35,218 bases of DNA from Streptomyces sp. NRRL F-6676 (GTDB lineage Bacteria; Actinomycetota; Actinomycetes; Streptomycetales; Streptomycetaceae): NCBI RefSeq assembly GCF_000725625.1, contig NZ_JOHS01000066.1:1-35218 (forward strand), given 5' to 3'. Of the stretch, positions 26,629 to 35,167 are shown piece by piece; position 1 is the stretch's first letter, and each line of letters opens with the position of its first letter. A program made the translations under genes and the position numbers. The notes under the pieces were generated by a model. That model did not search any database, was not told where the DNA came from, and worked only from the letters and a program-made list of their open reading frames with translations.

Positions 26629-27892
26629 GGCGCACCTGGATCAGCGCGTGCGCCCCGCTGGTGCGCCAGCGCTGTCCCTCCGCCTCGACGAGGGTGGTCT
26701 CCGTGTGCGGGTCGAGTCCGGTGATCGCGTCGGACTTCAGGGTGCGCAGCGCCGCGACCGGGCCGGGGAAGTACGCGGTCGGCCGGTCGAACGGGGTGGT
26801 CGGCGGCCAGAGCCGGTCGCCCACCAGGCGACGGTAGTTGAGGTCGCCCTTGAGGAGCGTGAGGTCGGCGGCGGCGAACTCGCGGCGCAGGTCGTCGGGC
26901 ATGTCGGCGTACGGCAGGGGCGCGCAGGAGAACGGGTGGGCGCGCAGCGCGAGCCGTCCGCCGGCCAGCGCCGACCACAGCCGACGCCCCGCGTCGCCCG
27001 CCTCGCCGGGGGCGCGGTGCAGCCGGCCGACGGCGTCCAGGACGTCGGCGGTGGTCGCGTCGGACACGTAGTAGGGGTGCGGTTTGACGTGCAGCACGGC
27101 CCGTTCGGCGCCGCCGTGGCGCAGCAGGTGGTCGATCAGGAGCAGGTCGGGGACGAGTTCGCGGCCGGCGTTGTCGGCGACCAGGCAGAGGGTGGAGACG
27201 GGGAACAGGGACCACAGGGCCTCGCTGTCGTCGGCGACGAGCCGGGCGTCGCGCGTCGCCCCGGAGGCGCCCGTCGTCCCGGAGGCGCCCGTTGCCCCGG
27301 AGATCCCCGTCGCCCCGGAGGTCCCCGTCCCGTGGCCGCTCTCGACGGAGAGCCGGAAGCCGAGGTCGGCCCGGTTGCCCCAGAGGGAGCCGTGCAGCAG
27401 GGCGGTGGCCCGCTCGGCCGGCGGGTGGCCGGCGAGTGCGTCGAGGGCGGCGAGTTCCTCGTCGGTCCCGGGGCTGTCGAGTTCGGCGAGCTTGAAGGGG
27501 CGGAACGGGTCGACGCCGCGCCAGGGGCCGGTGCCGAAGTAACCGAGCGCGTCGAGGAGGCGGCGGTAGAAGTAGCTCTCCGCCCACAGGAACGGCGCCG
27601 CGAACCAGGAGCGGCCGAGGTGCGCGGGCAGCCCCCACTCCTCCGTCCAGCGCTCGGCGCCCGGGGCGTCGGGCTCGGGCGGTTCGACGACGCCCTTGAG
27701 GTGGTTGTCGAGCAGCGCGGTGAGCGCGGCGCGCTCGGCCGGGCCGTACGGGACGGTGTCCAGGACGCGGGCGACGAGCGCGGGGTGGCGCTCGGCCAGG
27801 ACGCCGTGGGGGAAGGAGGCGGGGTCGTCGCTGACGATCACGGGAGCGGGGGTGGCGGCGGTCGCGGCCGCGGCCTCACGACGCTCAGACAT
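26624..27892 (-). CDS. Damage-control phosphatase ARMT1/DUF89 family protein
   Basis: A 422-residue protein of the DUF89/ARMT1 family of metal-dependent phosphatases that remove phosphate from damaged or excess sugar phosphates. The metal-binding Asp-Asn lies in CLVADNAGRELVPDLLLIDH; HVKPHPYYVSDAT and LLKGDLNYRRLVGD carry further conserved residues. Family signature FFWAESYFYRRLL-like sequence is seen near residue 105. An insert at ~210-236 is a six-residue repeat (consensus ATGASG) encoded by an 18-bp DNA repeat. The start ATG 27892 overlaps the stop of the upstream gene by 8 nt, so the two are probably coupled. Substrate unknown. Confidence 0.85.
   Translation of the reverse strand: MSERREAAAATAATPAPVIVSDDPASFPHGVLAERHPALVARVLDTVPYGPAERAALTALLDNHLKGVVEPPEPDAPGAERWTEEWGLPAHLGRSWFAAPFLWAESYFYRRLLDALGYFGTGPWRGVDPFRPFKLAELDSPGTDEELAALDALAGHPPAERATALLHGSLWGNRADLGFRLSVESGHGTGTSGATGISGATGASGTTGASGATRDARLVADDSEALWSLFPVSTLCLVADNAGRELVPDLLLIDHLLRHGGAERAVLHVKPHPYYVSDATTADVLDAVGRLHRAPGEAGDAGRRLWSALAGGRLALRAHPFSCAPLPYADMPDDLRREFAAADLTLLKGDLNYRRLVGDRLWPPTTPFDRPTAYFPGPVAALRTLKSDAITGLDPHTETTLVEAEGQRWRTSGAHALIQVRP
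27254..27330. repeat. 18-bp tandem repeat inside ARMT1-like gene
   Basis: CGTCGCCCCGGAGGCGCC-type units start at 27254, 27272, 27290, 27308 and (partial) 27326. The period is a multiple of three, so the frame is kept and the protein gains hexapeptide repeats. Confidence 0.85.
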
Positions 27893-28466
27893 GGTCCTGT
27901 GCTCCTCGGGGGCGGGGGAGCGTCCCGGGCGGCACGACGGCCGTGCGGGCCCTCTCCTCCAGCTCCCCGCCGTATCCCGCCTCGGTCCACACCAGTTTCC
28001 TGAACTGTTCCGGCGTCAGCCGACCCTGCCACGGTTCGCCGCCGGGGCAGGAGACCGACGCGCAGCCGGGGCAGTGGTACGCCGGTTGCCACAGGGCGTC
28101 GGCGCGGGGCTCGCCGACGGTGACGGTGGCGCGGCCGCGGCTCTCGTTGCGGACGACGAGCGCGGTGCCGGCGAGGGCGAGGAGGGTGAGGAGGGTGCCG
28201 CCGACGGTGTGCACGGTGGTGTGGCCCGTCAGGCCGCCGTGGGCGAGGGCGAGCCCTACGCCGGCCATGATCAGGCCCTCTACGGCGTGCAGGGTGGTGG
28301 TGCCCCGGGAGGCGGTGGCGGGGGCCTTGGCGAGGCGGTCGGTGAGGCCGTCGTGGAGGGAGGCGGGGTCTGCGACGGCTTCGGCGACGGGGCGGGTGGG
28401 CGTGCCGCATCCGGTGCACACCGGCGGGGCCGGCGAAGCCGGCGGTGAGGGCGTCTGACTCGGCAT
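27885..28466 (-). CDS. Hypothetical membrane protein with two cysteine clusters
   Basis: A 193-residue protein I do not recognise. It has a Pro/Ser-rich N-terminus, a CTGC motif (residues 17-20), two hydrophobic helices (~59-78 and ~88-105), and a second cluster HCPGCASVSC that could complete a zinc site. The helices are joined by a short loop, so both cysteine clusters should be on the same side, presumably the cytosol. It is first in a two-gene unit with the ARMT1-like gene (8-nt overlap ATGTCTGA). Function unknown. Confidence 0.75.
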   Translation of the reverse strand: MPSQTPSPPASPAPPVCTGCGTPTRPVAEAVADPASLHDGLTDRLAKAPATASRGTTTLHAVEGLIMAGVGLALAHGGLTGHTTVHTVGGTLLTLLALAGTALVVRNESRGRATVTVGEPRADALWQPAYHCPGCASVSCPGGEPWQGRLTPEQFRKLVWTEAGYGGELEERARTAVVPPGTLPRPRGAQDHV

Positions 28467-28490
28467 CCGCCCACGCTAGCGGCGTGAGAT

Positions 28491-28544
28491 GTTTTTCGCC
28501 CCCGCCGCCCCTACCCTTCCCGTCCTCAAGGGGCTCCGCCCCTT
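28491..28544 (-). repeat. Interspersed intergenic repeat, copy 4
   Basis: GTTTTTCGCCCCCGCCGCCC, CTACCCTTCCCGTCCT, then hairpin AAGGGGC-TCC-GCCCCTT (28528-28544). Reverse orientation, like copy 3, and again followed by a long GC hairpin. Confidence 0.75.
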
Positions 28545-28559
28545 TGACCCCGTGCGCAG

Positions 28560-28590
28560 TTCCCCGCGCCCCTGACAGGGGCGCGGGGAA
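28560..28590. terminator. Perfect 14-bp terminator-like hairpin
   Basis: TTCCCCGCGCCCCT and AGGGGCGCGGGGAA pair perfectly around GAC. It lies 8 nt beyond the stop of the secreted-protein gene (28599) and 94 nt upstream of the next minus-strand gene's start, so it should end the former's transcript. Confidence 0.75.
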
Positions 28591-28598
28591 ACCCTGGG

Positions 28599-29507
<909 letters not shown>

Positions 29508-29591
29508 CTACGCCCTGAGAGACGGGCCGGGAGAGTGACGTGCGCCGTGCGGACGGATCCGGCGCCACGGATCCGGAGGAAAACAGAGGCA

Positions 29592-29621
29592 GTTGTAGAC
29601 CTGATGAATCGTCAACGTCAA
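29592..29621 (-). promoter_or_regulatory. Candidate promoter for secreted-protein gene
   Basis: On the minus strand TTGACG (29621-29616) and TACAAC (29597-29592) are 18 nt apart; TTGACG is repeated immediately downstream. Use of this site would give a ~315-nt leader that includes both stem-loops. Confidence 0.35.
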
Positions 29622-29758
29622 GGGTGTGCGCGGAAGTTCGCCGCCTCGGCCGGTGCGTGCGGGGCGGGGGCGCAGGTCAGCGGCGGGGGCGGGGCGGACG
29701 GGCGCGGCAGCCGCCGACACATGATCACCACAATCAACATCCTTCTGCCACAGCTCCC

Positions 29759-29788
29759 TTGACCCCTCGGTGTAACCATCGGTAACTT
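29759..29788 (+). promoter_or_regulatory. Candidate promoter for DUF6230-DUF6114 unit
   Basis: TTGACC and TAACTT with an 18-nt spacer lie about 145 nt before the DUF6230 gene. GTAAC occurs at 29772, 29782 and 29808, possibly a regulator half-site. Confidence 0.35.
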
Positions 29789-29932
29789 CCTTGATGGCTA
29801 CTGCCGCGTAACGAGCAAGCCCTTGTGCACGCCGGGAGGTGTGAGGAGGCGTGCGCGGCAGGCGCTGTCCGCGCCAGGACAACGCGCCAGTGAATCCGGT
29901 TCCATCCGCATTGACTGTGCCCAGGAGCAGAC

Positions 29933-30646
29933 ATGACCTCGTCCACGGACAACCCGGACAGCACTGACAGCACTGACAGCACGGGCGACACGGGCGGCTC
30001 GGGACCCGCGGGTTCCCGGCCCGCGCCCCTGGAGGGCGGGCCCGCCGGGCCCGGGAGACGGGGGCGGGTCCGGCTGCGTCGCGCCGCCGTGATGGCGGTG
30101 CCGGCCACCGCGATCGCCGCGGGGCTGATCGTCGCCACCGCCCAGGGTGCGCTGGGTGTGCAGTTCTTCATCTCCGGCATGCCGTTCACGGTCACCGCGA
30201 CCGAGCTCGACGGCACGGGGTTCGAGCAGTTCGGCGATCTGGACAACATGGCGGAGGGCAGCCCCAACACCGGCGACACCGGTGGGCAGGTGCTGGTCAT
30301 CACCTCCGCGATCAAGAGGGCGACGCTCACCAAGCTCTGTCAGAGCGTGGACCTCGGTGGCACGAACCTGCTGATCACGGCGGGGGGCGGGGACGACAAG
30401 GTGACCGCCCAGGACCTCACCACCGACTCGACGCAGCTGTCGGGCGACGCGGCGTTCGACAACATCGAGATCGGCAACGACGCGAACACCATGACCAAGG
30501 CGGGGGTGCGGGGGAAGCCGGGGGTGTTCGGGCAGCAGGCCGACACCGTGCACATCAACAACCTGCGGCAGACCAACTACGCCACGACGGCGGGGGTCTT
30601 CAAGTTGCCGGGGCTGAGGATGCGCTTCTCCGACTCCGGGTGCTGA
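29933..30646 (+). CDS. DUF6230 family protein
   Basis: A 237-residue protein with an acidic Ser/Thr/Asp-rich N-terminus (about 45 residues), a basic patch RRGRVRLRR, one membrane helix (AVMAVPATAIAAGLIVATAQ), and an extracytoplasmic domain starting ALGVQFFISGMPFTVTATEL. This matches DUF6230, a membrane-anchored actinobacterial family of unknown role that I recall being paired with DUF6114. Here the DUF6114 gene starts 1 nt after this stop. The start ATG 29933 follows AGGAGCAG. Confidence 0.88.
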   Translation: MTSSTDNPDSTDSTDSTGDTGGSGPAGSRPAPLEGGPAGPGRRGRVRLRRAAVMAVPATAIAAGLIVATAQGALGVQFFISGMPFTVTATELDGTGFEQFGDLDNMAEGSPNTGDTGGQVLVITSAIKRATLTKLCQSVDLGGTNLLITAGGGDDKVTAQDLTTDSTQLSGDAAFDNIEIGNDANTMTKAGVRGKPGVFGQQADTVHINNLRQTNYATTAGVFKLPGLRMRFSDSGC

Positions 30647-30647
30647 C

Positions 30648-31070
30648 GTGGCTTCCGGTGGTGGTGACAGCCGGTTCCGGCGATGGCGGGCGCGGCGGCC
30701 GTTCTGGGGCGGGGTGCTGCTGGCGCTGGCCGGCGGGGAGATCCTGCTGACGGAGAAGGCGTCGTTGAAGGTGGTGCTGCATGTCGGGATGCAGGGGGTG
30801 GCGGGGTATCTGCTGCCGTCGGTGATGGTGCTGTGCGGGGTGCTGGCGCTGGTGAGTCCCGGGCAGCGGTTGTTCTATTCGGTGGTGGGGGCGTTGTCGA
30901 CGCTGGGGACGTGGTTGACGTCGAACCTCGGTGGGTTTCTGGTGGGGTTGTTGCTGGGGTTGGCCGGGGCGTGCCTGATGTTCGGGTGGGTGCCGGAGCA
31001 GGAGCCGCGCCGCAAGGTGTTCCGCCGGCGGAACAACCGGGGGGCTACCCCCGTCCCCCCGTCACCGTGA
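30648..31070 (+). CDS. DUF6114 family membrane protein
   Basis: A 140-residue integral membrane protein with about four helices (PFWGGVLLALAGGEILL, GVAGYLLPSVMVLCGVLALV, FYSVVGALSTLGTWL, GGFLVGLLLGLAGACLMFGW) and a basic tail. It matches DUF6114. GTG 30648 is separated by one base from the DUF6230 stop, so the two are an operon and probably a membrane complex (inference). Its 3' end overlaps the convergent VOC gene by 26 nt. Confidence 0.88.
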   Translation: MASGGGDSRFRRWRARRPFWGGVLLALAGGEILLTEKASLKVVLHVGMQGVAGYLLPSVMVLCGVLALVSPGQRLFYSVVGALSTLGTWLTSNLGGFLVGLLLGLAGACLMFGWVPEQEPRRKVFRRRNNRGATPVPPSP

Positions 31071-31848
31071 AGCGCGCGCCGTCGGGGTCTGTGAGGACCG
31101 CCTCCCGGGTGCCGGGGTCCCGGCGCACCACCCCTCCGCCGTGCGCCCGCGCCGCGGCCACGCATGCCTCGACGTCGTCCACCGTGAAGTGGACCTGCCA
31201 GTGGGGGCGGATGGCCGGGTCCGGGGCCGCGCCGATCGCGCCGGAGTGGATGCGGGCCACCGCCTCTCCCCCGCTGCGCAGAACGACCTCCGCCCCGTCG
31301 TACTGCACCTCGCAGCACCCCTCGCGCCCGGTCGCCCACTCCAGCACCTCGCCGTAGAAGATCGCCGCGTCGAACGCGTCCCTCGTGTGCAGGCGGACGA
31401 AGGCCGGGGCGGCCTTGCGCCACTCCTCCCAGCCGGTGGCGAGCCGGCCCTCCCAGATGCCGAAGACGGCGCCGTCGCGGTCGGCGAGGAGGGCGGCGCG
31501 GCCGGGCGGGAAGGCGATGGGGCCGACCGCCGTCGTCCCGCCGCGCTCCCGGCTGCGGGCCACCGCCTCGTCCGCGCTCGGCACGGCGAAGTACGGCGTC
31601 CAGGCGACCGCCATCCGGTACATCGAGGCGACGGCGGCGAGCCCGGCGACGGGCACGTCGCCCGCCAGGGCCGTACGGAACTTGTCGCCGAGCCGGCCCG
31701 AGCGGAAGGTCCAGCCGAACACGGCCGCGTAGAACGCCTCGGCGGCGTCGAGGTCGCGCGTCGTCAGGCTCACCCAGCACGGCGCCCCGAAGACCGAGTC
31801 GGTGGAGAAGACCTCGCGCGGGATCGTGCTGTCGCTGTCTGTGTTCAT
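31045..31848 (-). CDS. VOC family protein, two glyoxalase-like domains
   Basis: A 267-residue cytosolic protein with two vicinal-oxygen-chelate domains: the first at ~20-130 (APCWVSLTTRDLDAAEAFYAAVFGW), the second at ~150-265 (FVRLHTRDAFDAAIFYGEVLEWA, HWQVHFTVDDVEACVAAARAHGG). Such proteins range from metal-dependent lyases or dioxygenases to antibiotic-binding proteins; the specific role cannot be read from sequence. ATG 31848 has TAGGA just upstream and yields the family-like start; a longer open frame upstream is not supported. Confidence 0.88.
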   Translation of the reverse strand: MNTDSDSTIPREVFSTDSVFGAPCWVSLTTRDLDAAEAFYAAVFGWTFRSGRLGDKFRTALAGDVPVAGLAAVASMYRMAVAWTPYFAVPSADEAVARSRERGGTTAVGPIAFPPGRAALLADRDGAVFGIWEGRLATGWEEWRKAAPAFVRLHTRDAFDAAIFYGEVLEWATGREGCCEVQYDGAEVVLRSGGEAVARIHSGAIGAAPDPAIRPHWQVHFTVDDVEACVAAARAHGGGVVRRDPGTREAVLTDPDGARFTVTGGRG

Positions 31849-31919
31849 GGTCCTACCGTCCTGCCATCCCCACCGTCTCGGCGCAACCGGAACCTCCCGG
31901 GTACCCGGCGGCGGACGGT

Positions 31920-32387
31920 TCAGCCCACGGCGGCCAGCGACCACTGCGGGGTGATGCCCGCGAGACGGCAGGTGAGGAAGTACAGCGGGATCGGCGGGGT
32001 GTAGGGCGAGTCGTGAGCGGGCCGGTGAATCAGCCGGACCCGGCCCGCCGGCCCGGGAACCGGCGGTCCGGCGGTCGCCGGGCGGCCCGGGCCCCGCCGT
32101 CCGGCGAGCGCCGCGCCGACCGCGTACCGCGTGGAGGACGGCCAGGCCACGCCGATCTGGGAGCCGGTGGGCACGACCCACCACCACTGGTCGTCGTCGG
32201 CGAAGACGCAGCCGATGCGGGGCAGACAGTCCATGATCCGTCTGCCGTGCTCGGGGCTGGTGCCCACCGCGTCGTGGCCGAGTCCGCCGGACAGGTCGTC
32301 GGGGATCGGCAGACCGAGGGCCCCGAGGGATGCGTCGGGGGTCCGCCCGGCCCGGAGGGACGGGTCAGGGGTGCGCTGAGGGTTCAT
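31920..32387 (-). CDS. Small conserved hypothetical protein
   Basis: A 155-residue protein I recall as conserved in streptomycetes but not functionally named. The conserved core is ALGLPIPDDLSGGLGHDAVG, SPEHGRRIMDCLPRIGCVFA and DDDQWWWVVPTGSQIGVAWP; the C-terminus is TPPIPLYFLTCRLAGITPQW. No signal peptide or membrane helix. Its start overlaps the end of the HATPase gene by 23 nt, indicating co-translation, so it probably works with that anti-sigma-like protein. Confidence 0.78.
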   Translation of the reverse strand: MNPQRTPDPSLRAGRTPDASLGALGLPIPDDLSGGLGHDAVGTSPEHGRRIMDCLPRIGCVFADDDQWWWVVPTGSQIGVAWPSSTRYAVGAALAGRRGPGRPATAGPPVPGPAGRVRLIHRPAHDSPYTPPIPLYFLTCRLAGITPQWSLAAVG

Positions 32388-33021
32388 GCGGGTGCGGTCC
32401 TTCGGCCAGGTGGGGGACGGGCCGGATGTCGTGCACGGAAGCGGAGACGGAAGCGGGCGGAGAGGCAGCGGCGGAGAGGGGCGCGGTGACGATGGGGGTC
32501 AGGCCCGTGGCCGGTACGGGGGCGGCGTCCTGGTCGAAGTCGTCGTCGGCGTCCTCGAGGTCCTGGTCGGGGGGCTCGGGGAGCAGTTCGGCCCAGACGA
32601 TGCGGCCGGGCCCGTAGGGGCTGTCCCGTACGCCCCAGTCGCTGCTGAGCACGCCGACCAGCATCAGACCCCGGCCGCCCTGGTCGTCGGGGCGGGAGAT
32701 GCGCTGTTCGGGCAGGGTGGGGCCGCGGCTCTCGTCCTCGACCTCGACACGGATGCGGTCACCGTCCGTGCGCAGCCGGCACACGATGCGGTCGCTCGCC
32801 GTGTGCATCACCGCGTTGGTGACCAGTTCCGAGGTGACGAGAACGGCGTTGTCGCAGGTCTCGGGGCCGAACTCCCACTCCTCCAGGAGGCCGCGGACAT
32901 GGCCGCGGGCCAGGGCCACGGAGGCGGGGGCGGCCGGGAGGCCGAAGATGCCCGCCCGGGGGGCGGGCCGGCCGGGGCCCGGGGGCCGGCCCAACGGCTG
33001 CGGGGAGGGGGGCGGAGCCAT
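32365..33021 (-). CDS. ATP-binding protein, HATPase (anti-sigma RsbW-like)
   Basis: A 218-residue protein with a GHKL/HATPase_c domain at ~28-146: N-box SELVTNAVMHT and G-box DQGGRGLMLVGVLSSDWGV. It is like RsbW-type serine kinase/anti-sigma proteins, many of which occur in Streptomyces with unknown partners. The C-terminal ~70 residues are acidic and Pro/Ala-rich, probably disordered. ATG 33021 has AAGGCG upstream; an ATG at 33111 would add non-conserved sequence. It is divergent from an XRE-DUF5753 regulator, a common pairing in this genus, and heads a two-gene unit. Confidence 0.87.
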   Translation of the reverse strand: MAPPPSPQPLGRPPGPGRPAPRAGIFGLPAAPASVALARGHVRGLLEEWEFGPETCDNAVLVTSELVTNAVMHTASDRIVCRLRTDGDRIRVEVEDESRGPTLPEQRISRPDDQGGRGLMLVGVLSSDWGVRDSPYGPGRIVWAELLPEPPDQDLEDADDDFDQDAAPVPATGLTPIVTAPLSAAASPPASVSASVHDIRPVPHLAEGPHPHEPSAHP

Positions 33022-33367
33022 CGCCGTTCGCCTTTCGTCTGCCGTCGCACCGCGGACGGTGCCGGTGCGCTGCCGCCCGTACGTCGTCGCGGGTCCTGGG
33101 TGGCCCGCCATGGTCGCGGGGCCCTGTCGGCCCGCGCCGGAACGGAACCGGCAGCAGTCCCGTGTCCCCCCACCGGACTGCGCGTGTCGCCGTTCGCCGA
33201 TGCCTGACGGTATGGACACTGTGGCACCTGCCAACGACGGCCCGCAACCGGCAAGTTGAAAATTGCAATTCGTGAGGCACAGGCCGCTTCGACGGACGGG
33301 CGATCGTGACAGACTGTGACCCCGGACGTGATGTGAGCCGGCTGTGATCCCGACGTGAGGGGGTGGC
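33022..33367. other. Divergent regulatory region with AT-rich palindrome and GTGA array
   Basis: The 346-nt gap contains the perfect palindrome AATTGCAATT (33261-33270) within an unusually AT-rich stretch, a weak minus-strand promoter-like pair TTGGCA-16-TACCGT (33234-33207), and a GTGA array next to the XRE gene. No coding gene is seen. Confidence 0.5.
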
Positions 33368-33371
33368 GTGA
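33306..33371 (+). promoter_or_regulatory. Phased GTGA repeat array upstream of XRE regulator
   Basis: GTGA begins at 33306, 33316, 33328, 33333, 33344, 33355 and 33368 (the start codon). Most spacings are 10-12 nt, near one DNA helical turn. This looks like a multi-site operator, possibly for autoregulation by the downstream HTH protein. Confidence 0.45.
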
Positions 33372-34243
33372 GCACGGAGACCGACTGGGGCGGAGCGCCG
33401 TCCGTGCTGCGCATGATCCTCGGCCGTCAGCTGGAGGAACTGCGCAGCCGGGCCGGGCTCACCTTCGAGGAGGCCGGTGAGGCGATCGGCGTCAGCCATT
33501 CGACGATCCGGCGGATGGAGTCCGCGAAGGTGGCCCGGCTGCGGCTGCCGGACGTCGAGAAGCTGTTGCAGACGTACGGCGTCACCGACCAGCAGGAGAT
33601 CGACACGTTCCTGAAGTCCGCGCGGGAGGCCAACAAGCGCGGCTGGTGGCACACCTACCGCGATGTGCTGCCGGACTGGTTCGCGGCGTATCTGAGCCTG
33701 GAGCAGGCGGCGTCGCAGATCCGCGCCTACGAGCCGCAGTTCGTGCCGGAACTGCTTCAGACGGAGGCGTACGCGCGGGCGCTGCTGACCGCGGGGAACC
33801 CGCACGCGTCGGCCGAGGCGACCGAGCGGCGGGTGCAGTTGGGGATGCGGCGCCAGGAGCTGCTGTCGCGGCCGGCGCCGCCGCGGGTGTGGGTGGTGCT
33901 GGACGAGACGGTGCTGCGGTGGCCGGTGGGCGGTCCGGAGGTGATGCGGGAGCAGCTCGACCATCTGACCGAGGTGAACCGGCTGCCGCAGGTGACGGTG
34001 CAGATCATGCCGTTCGCCAACGGCCCGCACCCGGCGATGCGGGCGGGCGCCTTCCATGTCTTCCGGTTCCGGGCGCGGGAGCTGCCGGACATCGTGTACC
34101 TGAACGGGCTGGTGGGCGCGGTGTATCTGGACAAGCAGGACGACGTGGTGGTGTACCGCGAGGCGCTCGACCGGCTCGGGGCGCAGTCGGCGCCGGCCCG
34201 GAAGACGGAGGCCGTGCTCCGCCAGATCCGCAAGGAGCTGTGA
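33368..34243 (+). CDS. XRE family regulator with DUF5753 domain
   Basis: A 291-residue regulator: an N-terminal HTH (~14-70, LRSRAGLTFEEAGEAIGVSH + STIRRMESAK), then a DUF5753 domain (~95-285) with the landmark YEPQFVPELLQTEAYARAL. This is the Scr1-like class common in Streptomyces. Members often sit next to a DUF397 protein; none is visible here, and the divergent HATPase gene is the more likely partner. GTG 33368 is preceded by GAGGGGG. Confidence 0.92.
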   Translation: MSTETDWGGAPSVLRMILGRQLEELRSRAGLTFEEAGEAIGVSHSTIRRMESAKVARLRLPDVEKLLQTYGVTDQQEIDTFLKSAREANKRGWWHTYRDVLPDWFAAYLSLEQAASQIRAYEPQFVPELLQTEAYARALLTAGNPHASAEATERRVQLGMRRQELLSRPAPPRVWVVLDETVLRWPVGGPEVMREQLDHLTEVNRLPQVTVQIMPFANGPHPAMRAGAFHVFRFRARELPDIVYLNGLVGAVYLDKQDDVVVYREALDRLGAQSAPARKTEAVLRQIRKEL

Positions 34244-34338
34244 ACTCGGCCGTTGCCCCGGGGACTTGAGGGTTTCCGGAAACTCCTGGTCTCCTGTGGT
34301 CGTTGCCACTGCACCTACGACGTGAGGGGAGGGCCGCG

Positions 34339-35154
34339 TTGTCCGACAACGGATGGCCTGCCGACCGTATCGACACCGAGAGCGCGCACTCGGCGCGCAT
34401 CTACGACTACATCCTGGGCGGTAAGGACTACTACCCGGCCGACAAGGAGGCGGGCGACGCGATGGCGCGGGAGTGGCCCGCGCTCCCGATCCACATGCGC
34501 GCCAACCGCGACTGGATGAACCGCGCGGTGCGGTGGCTGGCGGAGGAGGCCGGGATCCGGCAGTTCCTCGACATCGGCACCGGCATCCCGACCTCTCCCA
34601 ATCTGCACGAGATCGCCCAGTCGGTGGCGCCCGCGTCGCGGGTGGTCTACGTCGACAACGACCCGATCGTGCTCACGCTCTCCCAGGGGCTGCTGGCCAG
34701 CGCGCCCGAGGGGAAGACGGCGTACGTCGAGGCGGACATGCGTGATCCGGGGAGCATCCTGGATGCGCCGGAGCTGCGGGAGACGCTGGACCTGTCGCAG
34801 CCGGTGGCGCTGACGGTCATCGCGATCGTCCACTTCATGCTGGACGAGGACGACGCGGTGGGGGTCGTACGGCGGCTGCTGGAGCCGCTGCCGTCCGGGA
34901 GCTATCTGGCGATGTCGATCGGCACGGCGGAGTTCGCGCCGAAGGAGGTCGGGCGGGTGGCCCGCGAGTACGCGGCGCGGAACATGCCGATGCGGTTGCG
35001 GACGATCGACGAGGCGCACGAGTTCTTCACGGGGCTCGATCTGGTCGACCCCGGGATCGTCCAGGTCCACAAGTGGCACCCGGACGGGTTGGGCGAGCAG
35101 GGGATCCGGGACGAGGACATCGCGATGTACGGTGCGGTCGCCCGAAAGGGGTAG
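34339..35154 (+). CDS. SAM-dependent methyltransferase, DUF574/Methyltransf_19 family
   Basis: A 271-residue cytosolic methyltransferase of the actinobacterial DUF574 type. N-terminal HSARIYDYILGGKDYYPADK is the family hallmark; the SAM-binding loop is FLDIGTGIPTSPNLHE, and VVYVDNDPIVLT and AYVEADMRDP follow as motifs II/III. Substrate unknown. TTG 34339 (MSDNGWPADRIDTESAHS) has GGGGAGGG 5 nt upstream and fits the family better than an ATG at 34303. It follows the XRE gene by 95 nt and may be co-transcribed. Its TAG stop is in the loop of a perfect hairpin. Confidence 0.93.
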   Translation: MSDNGWPADRIDTESAHSARIYDYILGGKDYYPADKEAGDAMAREWPALPIHMRANRDWMNRAVRWLAEEAGIRQFLDIGTGIPTSPNLHEIAQSVAPASRVVYVDNDPIVLTLSQGLLASAPEGKTAYVEADMRDPGSILDAPELRETLDLSQPVALTVIAIVHFMLDEDDAVGVVRRLLEPLPSGSYLAMSIGTAEFAPKEVGRVAREYAARNMPMRLRTIDEAHEFFTGLDLVDPGIVQVHKWHPDGLGEQGIRDEDIAMYGAVARKG

Positions 35155-35167
35155 CCCCTTTCGGGCG
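35139..35167 (+). terminator. Perfect 13-bp hairpin with the stop codon in its loop
   Basis: CGCCCGAAAGGGG (35139-35151) and CCCCTTTCGGGCG (35155-35167) pair perfectly; the three-base loop is TAG, the methyltransferase stop codon. A terminator overlapping the coding end is the likely function. Confidence 0.8.
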
